Shown here: positions 23,486-36,407 of the stretch, piece by piece | Numbering within the stretch: position 1 is the first letter of the stretch | How the letters are laid out: the number at the start of each line of letters is the position of its first letter | NCBI GenBank assembly: GCA_011009095.1 | Contig: VTPC01005496.1 | Coordinates: 17,471 to 81,470 of the forward strand | Origin: Ignelater luminosus | Lineage: Eukaryota > Arthropoda > Insecta > Coleoptera > Elateridae | DNA: 64,000 bases | Direction: 5' to 3' | Notes under the pieces: model-generated | Database searches by the model: none | Seen by the model: the letters and a program-made list of their open reading frames with translations, nothing else | What the model was told of the DNA's origin: nothing | Position numbers and translations under genes: made by a program

Positions 23486-23840
23486 TTAGAGTGGAAGCTG
23501 AATGCCAATCTGATCCGTCAGATTAGCTAGTGAAGCAGGTGTAGATGGATAATTAGATTTGAGTGAGAGCAAGGTAGGTAGGCAGCTTGGGATGATTCGG
23601 GTTGATTGATAATGATTGGTGTAGTTAAGTGTTGTTCCCGTATTTTTCAGCGCCGGTGCGCCACGAGCACTCTCTCACTCCGTGGTCGACTGTCTCGCTT
23701 CACCTTCGAACGTGGAATGCCGATATATCAGAATTTTTGAGTTAACATTCACACAATACGGGTAGATACAGATAACTAAGCTTAAGAAGTGATAACCGGG
23801 GACCACCTAGATGAAGGTCGAGAAGCGACAGGTAAGTGCG
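23486..23840. other. Second GC-rich block with a possible splice donor
   Basis: It begins GTGGAAGCTG (23491). GC-rich sequence follows TTTTTCAG at 23643-23650, and CGTGGTCGACTGTCTCGCTT is at 23681-23700, similar to the end of the block at 5830-6660. A consensus-like donor, GCGACAG then GTAAGTG, lies at about 23834. A 5' untranslated exon is possible, as is a shorter copy of the same repeat family. I see no coding domain. Confidence 0.3.
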
Positions 23841-26800
23841 CTGAGTATAAGAGTGTCCTCATTTCTCCATTTTGTACCGTACAATTATGAATACTAAACA
23901 AGTTACCTACAAGAATTGTCGTGATTTTATAAATAGTCATGGTCTCCTGAAACGTTTGCTTTCTAATTGAACTCGCTTTATTTTGTGCCTTCAGAAAACT
24001 CTTTTTACATAAGCCGAGTCGTGTTTTCATCTGAGGAACTATCAACGTGTTTGATCAGCTATCCGAGTCCATGTCAGATCCGCTAATCTTCTTCTTGAGA
24101 ACGTAGTTTTGAGCACCTCTACCCTAAACGTTAATTTGCAGACATGCGAATGTCTTGTTTTTAGTAATGAATGACGGCGCGACGGTGGTAAGAGCAGTTT
24201 CAGTTCTGAACAGCTGTGGGACTGCACTATGGCCCATTTCACCAGTTATGTTTATTATTCAATACCGAGTATATTTCAATGAAATACTACCTTGTCTCTA
24301 ATAAAAAAGGCTGCGCAGTTTATCCTACCAATCAGACTGCTGAGTTTGAGTTGAGGAAATTAAAAAGTTACTTTAAGGTTTGTTTTGCTATAGTAGAATC
24401 AAGTATGACTCTTTCGATTGGCTCTTGGTGTTTCTGTTTCTATAGTTCGGTATAGTTAAGATTCTTGTTCGACATTTGTTTATAAATGTCTGGGCATCTA
24501 TATTCCTTTGTCTAAATTTTGCAGACACCTTAGATATTTAGATCAAATATTTCTGGTTCGCTTTTTATTGAACAAACGCTCGATCATTGTATAATTATAA
24601 TCGCCAAGACTTTCAATCCAACTCTGTATACACATTGAGAACTATTAATCTAGGCCGCTTTAAAAGAAGAATTGAAACACACCCATTTATTTTTTCCTCT
24701 TTAAAATAATTTTATTTTGACAATAACGTTTCAAGTTTGTTATCATTTCTCAACTTAAAAATTGCTCGTTTTTTTTCTTGTAAACTTTTTCAAAATCTAA
24801 AATTGTCTATTTATAACGATTAAACACGAACTAATTTATAAAACATTTAACATTTAATGCGACCTAAAACGTATTTAATGTGACTCTGATATGTTTGTTC
24901 AAGGACTCGCATAACTATTTAAATAAAAATGGAATATATGTGTAATAATTTATTTGAAAAAAAATCTTCAGCTTGTTGATGGCCTTGCAAGTCAATAAAT
25001 TGCCAAGAACTTATCAAGTGTTATTCATTAACAAACTCCAGCATCTTTTACTATGTCAAAATGATTAAATTTCAAATCTTATTATTAATATACACGATAA
25101 AATTCCAAGAATATACACTGTAATTTGAAATTCTTTGCAAGAGACTTCAATGTTAAGTTACGAAACGAAACCACAACTGTCTATATAATTTTCTGTTAAA
25201 TTCGGTTACGCTTTGAAAAATATAATTGTAGCAAATCCTCAAATAATTTAAAAGAAAACAAGTACCTTTTTTGTTGATAATTATTGCGTGATATGTAATT
25301 GAAAACAAAATAATACATTAGGCTGTGTCAATGTCAAATAAACATATCATAATACTTTCAATGCCAAAGACCCTTGTAAAAACTATATTAGAATTGTTTA
25401 ACTCTTTTTTTTAACAACCGTCATAGCTTAATAAAGAAATAAGAAATGTTATTGTGTAGTGATGTTATACAAAAATCAGCTGTAGGTGCGCGGCTTTGTG
25501 AGAGAAGGACGTCAAGCTAATGAATTCCTACCTACATATAATACATAAAACTGGCAAGACCGTTCCGAAAACTGGATATGAAAATCACAGGAAGAAGTAA
25601 AGACAAAACAAAAATAAAGAAATGAGAGAACGTAACGACGTCTAGAAACTCGTATGTTATAATATTTACACTAAACTTTCACTAATATTCAGGACACAAA
25701 ACCTGCTTCTCTTCGTTGTAATTGTAAAGTAAAAGTGATTTTTTTAATGGTCACGCTTTATCACTGTTAACGTGTTAAATCAAAACGTGCGTTGTTCTTG
25801 GTCTGAGGAAACATTTAAAAATAATGAAGATAATTTGTGCTGGAAAAAAATTGGATAAATTGCTTAATAATAACAAAAGGATTTCTGCAATTAGATACGG
25901 AATTTAAAAAAAGAGTTATTTCAATTAACACGAGGAACAGGAGGCTTACAGTGCATTTTTTGAGCCTTAAACAAAAGATTGAAAGGTTTGCTTTGTTGTG
26001 GATTAGTTAAAATTACCAATAGCATCTTTTGTTAAATTATTGAGCAACGCTCTAGTCTTCTAGTATTGCTGCTGTGTATTACACCATGTTTTTGCACACT
26101 ATGCGATTAGAATGAATAACAAAAAATTGCAACAACCACACACTCCAAGTTTTTTTCTAATGTGTTAGTCTAATAAGAATGCTAAATGTTAATTATATAA
26201 AGTGAAATGCATAAAATGCGATAAAAAATAATTGCCATATTCAAACTGATAGGTTTATAGCAATTGTCAATTACGATAATCGTGACAATGACAAAGTACC
26301 CCAACCTTTCACTAAAATTAAGGTGCAACCAAGAAATGTTAAATTCAGATTTTACGATTCCTATGTGTTATATATCAGATCCTAAAAGAGATGCGCTGTT
26401 ATTTTATTCAATAAATATTATCATACCATAATGTCCAAATAGCTTCGTTCACCAAATAATTACGATTCTTTATTATTAGAGGAGTAATTTTATATAGGTT
26501 TGTTAGTAAATTGATAATTACGTTTTAATTTTGGTGAAAGGCTTTCGAAAAAAATTCTTGATTATTTTTAATATTTTAAATCATGTATTTCCTTTTATTT
26601 TTTTTTTGTTTAGTATGTTTTATGTCTCTACACGCTTTTTTATCTCTCACTCAAATTATTTCGGTAAAGCTTCTGGTTTGATACATGCAGAGTCAATATT
26701 TGGAATATAGGCATGGCAAAGCTAAAAAAACATAGCAATCAATATTTTGTTTTCTTTTATTGATAACTTAGAAACTGCCTAAAATTTGTTACTAAGTTAT

Positions 26801-27100
26801 GATATCTACAAGGTTTCTCTTTGGTCAGCTTGATCACTGCCTTATTAAAATCTTGATGGATCAGTAGCACTCCTTCCACCAATTTCTGGTTTGTATCATT
26901 TTTACAGATAGACTTAACATTATTTGAATCAAACGTTGTTATGTTTCTTTGCAAACTTCCTGTATATATACCGAAATATATTCAAGTATTTTACTGCGAG
27001 TGTGTAATTGAGAGTTATCTTGCTTTTTTGGTTTTTTGAGTGCTTCTCAATTTAGCTTCGAGATTTGTTTCTCAGGTATGTGCTTGCTAGTGTTATCAAA
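23841..27100. other. AT-rich stretch without recognisable gene
   Basis: Frames at 23782-24045, 24042-24242 and 24216-24455 overlap each other on opposite strands and have no motif. Nothing further is supported. Confidence 0.4.
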
Positions 27101-27860
27101 ATAGTCTTCCAATTTGTTCTTTTCACTTGTGTGGAACTTTCCACCATTGGTCCCCCGAAATCGTTGATTTCGATGAACATAAAAGCCGACCTACATCTTG
27201 GTAAAATTAGGAATTCTTTTCTTTCCATATCATAGGATCGCCTATAGCGTGGATTGTTTCGTTTGTTTCAGGGCTTTAACTTCATCTTTAATCCTTAATT
27301 CTTAATCTTTTTCGTCGTTTTCTCCCTTTATTCCGTTTTGATGTTTACCATTCTGAGGTCCCACTGGATTGCGAGCTAAGGATCGGTCCCGTCTCCCAGG
27401 AAGGCACGCTGCTGACTATCCGTGGCAGCCATGCATCTACTGAGGTAAAATTGTTAATAATTTACTCCCTTAAATTTTATTTCTTTAGTTTTTAGTTCGT
27501 TTTTTTTGCGTTTTTCCCAACTTAATTTTCCTTTCCCTTCCAGTTCGTTAATTTATAATTTACCTAAGTTTTAAACATTTTAAAATCATTTGCTAATATT
27601 TAAATTCACAATTGTTTGCATTTAAAATTCGCTCCTATAATTCGCTGTTAAGAATTTGTACGGTCAAGATTAGCTAATCACCACCAACGGTTCACACCTG
27701 TAGTAATGACATTTTGGAACTAATCAGAACGCTTGCTATTGTGCTATTTGTAAATCCACTCCTTAGCCGGGAGGATGAACGCCCAAATGTGATAGTTGAT
27801 TAGATAAACAAATTTATTATAACGGTGGTTTTCCCACGTTATAACGTCTTGGTAAGCATT
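27101..27860. other. Less AT-rich stretch, possible solo LTR end
   Basis: 27355-27450 is relatively GC-rich and runs into a donor-like GAG then GTAAAATT. From about 27699 to 27846 the sequence starts TGTAGTAATGACATTTTGG and ends CCCACGTTATAACGTCTTGG, which recalls the end of the gypsy LTR at 16975-16995 (CACGTTATAACATTTTGG). A solo LTR of a related element is possible but not shown. Confidence 0.25.
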
Positions 27861-28995
27861 TTATTTAACTACTAACACCATATGAAAAATGGAATGCGTA
27901 GAGAAAAACTGATATAGGAAGGTAGAGAGGTCCCTTATGCCAAAAGTCTCTATAATAGTTCGTTTACAGCTCTTTGAGCACTTGTAGTGAATCCAGTTCA
28001 ATTTAAAGATAATTACCATTTGCACTTAACCTATTCGTAAACTTCACTTTTTTGATCTGCAAGATCAATTCTTCCATAGTCTTGTAAAATGTAATCGCGA
28101 GCTCGAGTGTTGAGAAGATACGAAAAATGCTAAATGCTTAAACTGTCCATTATGTGCCTAAAGCACTTTATAAACAGGTTAACAAGTTGTTACAACTGTT
28201 GTGGAACCGTAAAAAACTGATCAACTGATATGAATTGATGTTTGGCTGAGGTTCATAATAATAAAAGCAAGACCCTTTTTCTGTAAAAGTTTAGCGCGCG
28301 CTCTTCACATTTGCAGAAGTCAATGTTCCTAAAATTTCTGGTTTTTAAAAAGTGTTGAAAAGCATGGACCCTTCACTGCTATTTTCATTTTCTCTGAGCC
28401 TAAAATTCTCAGCTCTAATTATCACATTTAGTTTTCAATTATTTTGTTAAATTTTCTTGAGATTTACACTTTATTATTCGCTGTTAGAATTATTTCACTA
28501 TAAGGAAATTAGAAAGTAAATTTTTAGTATTCATTGACATTCTGTATAAGCGATTACAGACCTGAAAATTCATTTTTTTCTTTGGAAATCTTTCCGTCCA
28601 GTTGATAACTGCAAACCTAGCTCATCGTAGGAAAAACCATTTAACAGACAAGCGTTTTTTTTTAAAAATCTATTTCTTGATAAATAGTTTTGAGCGAAAG
28701 TTGCCTGAAACTAGATTTTGTTAATTTATTTTTGTTGACTCTGATTGATACTGTTTTCTACAAGTACATTTCTTAGATTATTTTTTATGCTTTATTTAAA
28801 TTTCCAAGGTTTTCTAAGAACCTATTTGTTTAGCGAGAATTCTAAATATGTTGTACAATATATTATGGGATGTTTAAGGTCATTTAAGTTGTTTTACAAT
28901 TATCTTGTACAGTCTTGTATTAATTTTCTTTCCTGCTTTATTTTGTTGTGACTCAACGATTTTTTTTACATATACAATAATTTTTTTATTTGTAG

Positions 28996-29097
28996 CGCTC
29001 GCTGTAATATGCGTTCTTATTTCGTCACCTTATGCTCCAATCCCTTACTCATGCCTCAGGCCGCCGCTGATTAGAGCTAGTAAAACAAGGGGCTACG
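28996..29097 (+). CDS. Candidate internal exon, unknown protein
   Basis: A T-rich acceptor (TTTTTTTATTTGTAG ending at 28995) and a strong donor (TACG then GTAAGTTA at 29098) bound 102 bases. The open frame reads LAVICVLISSPYAPIPYSC, then LRPPLIRASKTRGY, taking one base from an earlier exon and leaving one base at the end. It has a hydrophobic segment followed by a proline- and arginine-rich part. I do not recognise the protein. The call rests on splice sites and on composition that is less AT-biased than the surroundings; chance is a real alternative. Confidence 0.3.
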
Positions 29098-29109
29098 GTA
29101 AGTTACAAT

Positions 29110-31760
29110 TATAAAATTTATACTTTTTAGAAAGTGTTTTTGAAATATAACAGTAGCCTCACTGTGTGACATGACTTTCTGCAGTTTTCGTTTCTTTGAA
29201 GTTACTAAAAAATACATTTTTGGCAATAACAATCAATAATATGAATCAATAACAAGGAGCAACAATCGTAGCTGCACCAATTTTAATCTTGTATTTGTGC
29301 ATTCTGCTAACTGTTCATAAAAACTTAAAATTCTGAAAACAAGAGTGAGGAAGCCCTGAAACTGTTTTCGTCGAAAATATTTTTATTATTGTCCTCCTGT
29401 TGGTCTCTATTGGTACTTGCGTCATTTAAATCGTCACTCTAGATTACGTTAGTGCAACTGATAGAATGGTAATTATCATAAAATGAATTATCTCGCTGAT
29501 TCCCTTTGTTTCTGTTGCTTCTCTGAAGATCGACTTATAGATAGCATGTAACACAAGACAATAACTTAGCTTCAGAAAGACTTCAATTATAATCAACGAG
29601 TACACATTCTAAGTTAACTGAGACGTGGCGTGTAAACTTTCTAGAATAGACTATAAAGTGCCAATAACATGCATCAACAATCATAGCAGTTTTGGAAATA
29701 AAACTGAGGGTGTTTCAGAAGAAGTACAAACTTTCAAATAAATTTAAATGCCTGAGAATGTCTTCAAAAAACAAATAATTTTAACAATTTAGTGTCTTAA
29801 CCTCTTCACGTCAATTGAGACATACTCGTATGTTCTCATATATTCTTCACTTTTGATGGTCAATCTGTATATTTACGGAATGAAGATAAAGAAAGAGAAA
29901 TAAAATTGTCTTCGATTCAGAAAAGATCCATATTCAACCTGCCTTTTTGTCCTAAACATGGCCCACTGCCCATTTAATATTCCTCGTTCCTCTTTTCTTG
30001 ATTTTCCTCATGCCTAACAAATCTTCACCACAGTCAATATTTAATCTTCAGTGGCAAGTTAAGAATCGTAAATTTAAGCTAACAATTCTCAATTTCTTCA
30101 TGGATAATCCATGATAAACAAACAATGGCCTAGAAACTTCTTACAGATTTCGAGACATCACGAAGGAATAAATCATTTGATTAATGAACTATGAACAGTC
30201 AAAGTCAATGAATGAATTATGGAAATTTTGAATTAATTTGTTTTGCCAAAGTCTAGTTATCTATCAAGGTAAGTTTTCTTCACAAAAAATATGTTTCTTA
30301 ACTTTTTAAAACTAGATATTCATATATTTGCATGTCTTGATCAGATTATTCAATTTTCATTCAAAATATAGCAAATTCCTATGCAGAATTGTACTATTGA
30401 ACTTTTTCGCGAAATCTAAATATTACATTATAGACTATAAATTTAGTATTGTGTAAAAAAAATGTTCATTCATAAAGGTTAAAGTTACAATATTGTGCAA
30501 TAAATTCCACAGCAAGATTTTGTGGGAGATTACGATTAAAATATAGTATTAATAGGTGGGGTACTGTAGATATTGTGTTGAATAATTTTATAAATATGTA
30601 TTTGGGTAATACCACCACCCATTTTCTATGTACATACTTATTTACGTTTAGGCAAGCCAACAACACGAATAATCAAAATATCAAGTGTCAATCATTTAAT
30701 TAAAAATAATCAAAGTGAAACCGGATATAATATTTAATTCATAATGTAATAAAACAGAATGATGTTATTTTAAGCTTCCGGAATATTCAAATCTAACCAA
30801 ATCCGCGGTTGCAAAATTAAACAAAACGAAATAGAATAAAGACAATTATCTTCACTTCATGATCTTCTTATGCAAGGTAAAGCCGATTAAGCTAAAATTG
30901 CAACATTTCTATTTGATAATAATTTAATTAGCAATAAATATTATTTGAAGCAAACTTTAAGAAAGTAAGAATTTCTATAAAATTACGAGAAAGTGAGATT
31001 TATCATACTGATAGATGTAAAGCGCTTTGTTTAAAAAGCATGAAAACTATACCTTTTCTTAGAAACCCTGGAAATTTTAATATTTTCTCCAACTAAATTA
31101 AATTATTGGCCAATTTCTTATAATTACCACATACACCTCATATATTCTTAAGGTTACAACTTGAGAAATTATAATCGGAGTAAGGATAAGATTTTCAATG
31201 TTTAAAAGCGAGCACGTACCTCAAAGCTAATTATAATAATTTCCTAATTTTAATTATTGTTATAACACGCAAAAGTGGAGAGCAATTTCTTTTCAAGTAC
31301 ACTTTTTCGTTCCAACAAAAAAAGATGGAAAAAAATCTACACATGCATGCACGTATTTGTTAGGAAACTAAAAAAAAGCTAAATCCTTCTTAGAAATGGT
31401 GAGTGCTAAAAATGTTAACCTCAAGATAATTCCTGCTACATCTGAAAGCCGGTCCAAGTTAAAGGAATGCAGACACACGAGACAGATTGCATCGTTAAGT
31501 AACAAAAGGAACCCGAAAGACCGAAACTAAGAACGTTCTTTACTTATTATCATTTTTATTAGAAATATTTTACAAAATTTTATTTAGCAATAATAAAGAT
31601 TGATATAATGATAATGGCGCTTTTATGGAAATATAGAATTATATAAATAGGTGATATCTTGGTGATATTAAATGTCAAATTATTCTTTATGTAAGAGTAG
31701 AAGCACATAAGGAAGCAATGTTTTGTAAAAATTAACAATTAAGCTCTTAAATTTGAAAAA
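29110..31760. other. AT-rich stretch, presumed intron or intergenic
   Basis: No domain-bearing frame was found. A donor-like AAG then GTAAGTTT at about 30267 has no convincing open exon before it. Confidence 0.35.
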
Positions 31761-31771
31761 AATGTTTTCAG

Positions 31772-31817
31772 GAGGATAACTCCCAGAACAAGGAATCACC
31801 TAAATATATAGAGAAAG
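31772..31817 (+). CDS. Candidate mini-exon, unknown protein
   Basis: AAAAATGTTTTCAG ends at 31771 and a donor, AAAG then GTAAGTTT, follows at 31818. Only one frame is open; it starts in phase 0 and reads EDNSQNKESPKYIEK, leaving one G. This peptide is charged and hydrophilic, unlike the surrounding AT-rich translations. The leftover G pairs exactly with the AC that opens the candidate terminal exon at 40798. No family is recognised. The candidate exon at 28996-29097 cannot splice directly to it because the phases differ. Confidence 0.3.
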
Positions 31818-31824
31818 GTAAGTT

Positions 31825-34800
31825 TGGACTAAAGCGGCTTTCAGTATCTTAATAAACAAATATCCAGAAATAAGTCCTAAGTCTAAGTGACTCATTGATT
31901 CTGATTATTATAAAAACCAAAAAAGGATTTTTAAGTTTAGATGAAATTTAGAAGACAGCATGTAACCTTGATGGAAAAGGATGTCAGTTTACGCAAGAGG
32001 AAGCTGATTTTGAATGAGTAATGCTCCAGTTCAGAGCGCTACAAAAATATTACTATCCATATTGGTAGTAGTGCTTTAGGGCTTATTGTTATCCAGATAT
32101 CCTTTTAAAAGGGGATACGATAAAACACAAATGGCTTGAAAATATTCGTAAATTGGCTAATTAATTCAATATATAATTTTGCAAAACTTAACAGAAAGAT
32201 AAACAGCGATTGATACATTTTTCCTTTTAGTTAACTATGAAATTGTACTATTGGGTGCAATTCGGTGATACTTGACATGGCTGTGTTTCACGTCAACATA
32301 AAGAAGTTTAATTGATTTTCCCAAAAAATGCCCCTTAAGTTTCTTGAGTTTACCAACTCGTGAATTTTGCTATCATTTATATGTTTACGTTTTAAAGTTA
32401 ACGTTCCATGTTTCCTTGTATTTCAGATATACTATCAGTTCATCAGTTATTTTTTTCAAGTGTTTCTAGTCGCTCATGTCGACTGAAAAGTCAGTAGCAA
32501 CTAAAGATAATTTGATTCTACTTAAAAGCGGTGAGTCATACAAAAAACATGTAGAAAGCTGGGCAAGATGATCCCAGGAAGTCAAATGACAGTTTATTAT
32601 AGGCTTGAAAAACTACAGATTTTAATAATCAGCTATGTAGGTTCAATATATCTTAGTAGATGAGTGTGCTATCAACAGTTTGATATTTTTATTTAAGTCG
32701 TTTGTAGCTTGTGGGACAAAAAGGGCCCACTATAAACAGATTTAAACGCTCAGTGGATTATTTTGTTCCCTTATGTTTGTTTCTATAATAAATTGGTTTT
32801 TATAAGACAATGTATGAGGAAGCAAATCCAAAACTGGAAACTTAAAATATCACTTAAGGAGATTGAGATTCGGCTAATTCTAGTTGGCGGCTGAATGACA
32901 TAGTAGTTGAAGCCAAGGACACCGCAACTAGAAACAAAACAACAACAACCTTGATGGTCACGCCGAATCATCGCCAGTTAATTTTGAACGGAAAACTAAA
33001 AAAATATCGACTAGACATGGAGAATAAACAAATTCTTTTGGACTAACAAGAAAGGAAGTTTAAAAGATGGTGGTATGACGGGTTTGATTCAAAATCCCGA
33101 CAATCAAATTCAAATGAAAATGCAGGTAGGAGCTTTAACTAAGATTTAACAAGAGCAATGTATGACTGCTTGTGTAAGTGAATGCTGTTGGGCACTGCAA
33201 TCTTCCAATATAAATTTTGCCGCGGAAGCCGAAGAAATCAGAACTTCAAGATAAAGCGCCACCTTAATAGTTTTCCAAAAAAGTAATTGGATCAGTACTC
33301 TCGACTTTTTATCAGATTTTTATGAAATTTTCATTCAGATGTAAAAAGTCGTTTTCAACCTTTAGAAACATCAGTATTTGACCGGCTAGTGATCTGTTAC
33401 AGTTTCTTTACGTTTAGAAAATAAAAGAACCATCTGCAGAATATCTTCTTATCATATAGTGGCAGTTCCAAAGTATCTAGAATGAGCACACCTAGAAAAG
33501 AGTAGTTTTGAGCTCTTTTCCATACTATCAGTAACTGAGAGAGAAAAATAAACCTACCAATTAAGCTCCTGCTAAGGAAAACTTGTTTAAAATGCAACTA
33601 AATGTAAATTAATTAATATTTGAGTTTGAAAATGTAAGACAACGGTTTTCAAAATTCCAGAATTTAAATTAATTTCAGAACCAATAAATAGAATACATCA
33701 AAAGATGTTTTCATTTTCCGACTCTTAACTTCATCAGTACATTCGTTGAACTGATTTACGACTTTTGACTTAATCATTTTTGGGATTACAGCAGCAGTTA
33801 ATGAAAAAATTCCATTAGTCTCAAATTTCAAATCAAAACATAACACAATTCCGATAATTGGAGATTGAAAGGTTAAGATCTTGCTGTCATCCAGCATGTA
33901 AAGCTTCTTTTCTTCAATTAATTGAAGTTTTATAAATTTACGATCTGGGAAATGTAATAAATCGTAAAAATTGGCATAGCAGAAAATATTTTTTGTAACG
34001 CCAAACCGTAAAGTTTAGATTCTTGTTCAACCTCTCACGAAAGATTTTGACTTTTACGTGAAGCACGATCATGAATGTATCATTAAAACGTCCAGGTAAT
34101 AATAATTTTAAATAAGTAAAATTAATAAGATTGTAATAAATTGTGAAAAAACAATTATACCGTTCGTTCAAGAATTATTTTGCTTAAAAACAAGTTTATT
34201 GAATTCCAATCTCCACAACATTCGTAAATATTTGCAATTGCGTGCTGATAATTGATACCTTCTGTAGGAGAATTATCACGATACGAATTTAATTAATTAA
34301 TGTCATTTAATTCCCTTATATTGCTTGATTCTGAGAGGCCTTCGGTAGTACAAAAAATCGTCTTAATTTGCATCTCTTTCCGGATGTAAATATTTATAAA
34401 ATACATTGAAAAACAAAACATTTTAAAAGTTACTATACTTGTTCTATCGAAAATAAACCCCTCACGAAAGTTGTGGAACGAGAAGCGCTAAAAAGAACAA
34501 CTCAACAGAAGCTATAGAAAAGTTTTTCAAGTATAAATTTTCTTTGAAAAGTTTTACACGGTGTATTCAGCAATTTCTTACCAATTCAAAAATAAGTTTT
34601 ATTAAATTACTTATATTAGTTATGAAGTCTTGTTTTCTAACTTCAAAATACATGCATAGCTACTTCAATTAATTTAATTAATTGGCGACTTAATTCAACT
34701 TTCACTTATTTAAATCAAGTGAAAAAAATCTTTTTGTTTCTTTTTCTGTTTAAACCTGTAATTATGTTAAATAACTTAATAATAAGGAATGTATTAAATA

Positions 34801-35150
34801 TAAATACAGTAATAATAAGTATAATATTATGTATAGGTAGATTATTGCGCTAGTACACACAGTAATTGCTGATTTTATAGGATAAGTGGAAATTTTACGG
34901 TTTTACTTTCATTGGCAGTAATTAAATTCTAAAGAAAATAATTGAGATGTTATCATTCTAGCAGCGTTTAGCTATAAATTCTAACATTGTGTAACGTAAT
35001 AAATTTGAAGTAACATAAATAAATTCGTCCTCAATAAAATGGCGTGTACCTCATCTGCATAGACACTGAGAGTAAATGTTGGAAGCAACAATCTTCATTT
35101 ATTTAGTTTTGAAACATTAAAGAGGTGAAATACCTACTTAAGATTTTTAT
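31825..35150. other. AT-rich stretch without recognisable gene
   Basis: Frames at 33397-34171 on the minus strand are AT-driven and unassigned. A 31-codon frame from 32476 (MSTEKSVATKDNLILLKSG at its start) runs over a GTGAGT site, but nothing supports it further. Confidence 0.35.
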
Positions 35151-35159
35151 TTTAAACTA

Positions 35160-35876
35160 GCAGTATTTATACCACTGAGAAAGCTCATTTTGTATTCGTG
35201 GATTGCTTTTGGACTACTATCTTAGTATGAAAGGCAACTTTTTCTCCTTGGTAGAAATTTTGTAGCTGTTTTGGACTCAAAATTAATTTTGGTGTGTTAA
35301 CTTTGTCATAATCTGATTTAATTTTTAGATTCTGGATTGAGTTAACTTTGCATATAATCTCTTTTGCTATAACCCAAGATTATCATGATCTTATCCACCT
35401 TCGCGTTTAATACTTATTTCCTACAGTCTTTTATTGTTTCGTTAAGTGGAACTTCAACATCAAAAATAAACTTTTTCGATGCCTTATTTCATTATCTCTT
35501 TGCTGCAGATTATCTGTTTATATTGACTTGCATTAGTATATCTCAGTTTTCTGACTTCGAGTGACTTGAAAATGATTCTTGCGTCAACACATGATAGTCA
35601 AGGATGGAGGACTGAAAGTTCATCTAATAGCTTTGTTTAAATATTGCCTACCATGTTTCATTTTATATTCTTTGAAATTTTGATTAGGTACAGGATTATT
35701 CCTTTTGCAGGATTGAATGTGTCTGATTTGGAAGAAACAAAATTGAAAATTCTTCTTTTGATTAAATATTCCTTCTTTTGAGATCCCGTCTTCCTTATCA
35801 AGGTTCTTACCTCCTGTTGGTACAATACACTCTGGTATGGCCCACGGGATAAGATGGCCCATTGCAATAACTGCAC
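35160..35876 (-). pseudogene. Decayed coding-like sequence of unknown family, copy A
   Basis: On the minus strand several frames read like eroded protein. Downstream, at about 35190-35370, a 60-codon stretch without a stop contains SDYDKVNTPKLILSPKQLQ and FYQGEKVAFHTKIVVQKQS. At 35658-35876 the frame contains LIRKTGSQKKEYLIKRR and NFVSSKSDTFNPAKG. The latter resembles the frame at 38662-38874 (SIRKTRRFNQ, then FFQIDTHYQSCK), so two copies of one unit lie about 3 kb apart in the same orientation. I do not recognise the family; a transposon or viral-like element and a host pseudogene are all possible. Confidence 0.4.
35695..35815. repeat. Diverged direct repeat, left copy
   Basis: This shares TTGCAGGATTGA, a TTTGGAAGAAA-type run, TTGATTAAAT and TTATCAAGGT with 38697-38800, in the same order and orientation. 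Confidence 0.6.
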
Positions 35877-35912
35877 GGAAGCGTGCTATTAGTCACTGCT
35901 ACTAATACACGT

Positions 35913-36187
35913 AATCACAGCATCGAACCTTACGGAATCAGTAGTTTCACTTGTTGTCGGCGGCTTTGATCTTTGTGTGCAAAATTTTTACTGCACATTG
36001 TCACCACTCGCAGCCCGCATAGGCGTACGAAGCGTTAGTGCAGTTTTTGCCAGATTCAACGCAACAATTGTACGCCACTGTTTACTAAATTTTGTTTACC
36101 GCGCATTCACCACTCGTCGAAAAACACGTAACAAAATTTTTATCTAAGTGAAACTACTGATTCCGTATAGGCTCTATGCTGTGACGT
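35913..36187. mobile_element. MITE-like inverted-repeat element, about 275 bp
   Basis: The left end (about 35913-35950) contains CACAGCATCGAACCTTACGG, then AATCAGTAGTTTCACT. The reverse complement of the right end (about 36145-36187) contains CACAGCATAGAGCCTATACGG, with the same AATCAGTAGTTTCACT after it. The terminal inverted repeats are therefore near 36 bp with few mismatches. The roughly 200-base interior has no open frame. These are the hallmarks of a miniature inverted-repeat transposable element. It is not a deleted copy of the adjacent pogo-like element, whose ends differ. Confidence 0.75.
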
Positions 36188-36407
36188 AGTTGAGCACATG
36201 GTTTGTCAAGGTTTGTGTTAAAATAGAGAACAAGTAGGTTATGCTCGATCATAATATTTGAAGAACTTTATTTTAAGCATGTAAATGAATTGAAATTTTC
36301 CACACACATGGCAATTTCTTGGATGACTATCGCTGTCTGGGTAATTGTGTAGGTTGTTGAGGTTATGTCAAACCGATCTAGATAGATTGCGTGTAGCAAA
36401 AATTGGC

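Noticed and set aside
23782..24455. Frames of 66-87 codons on both strands
   Set aside because: They overlap each other, have no domain and lie next to a GC-rich block that raises open-frame length.
32476..32571. 31-codon frame beginning MSTEKSVATKDNLILLKSG
   Set aside because: Although a GTGAGT site follows, upstream acceptors give stops and there is no homology I recognise.
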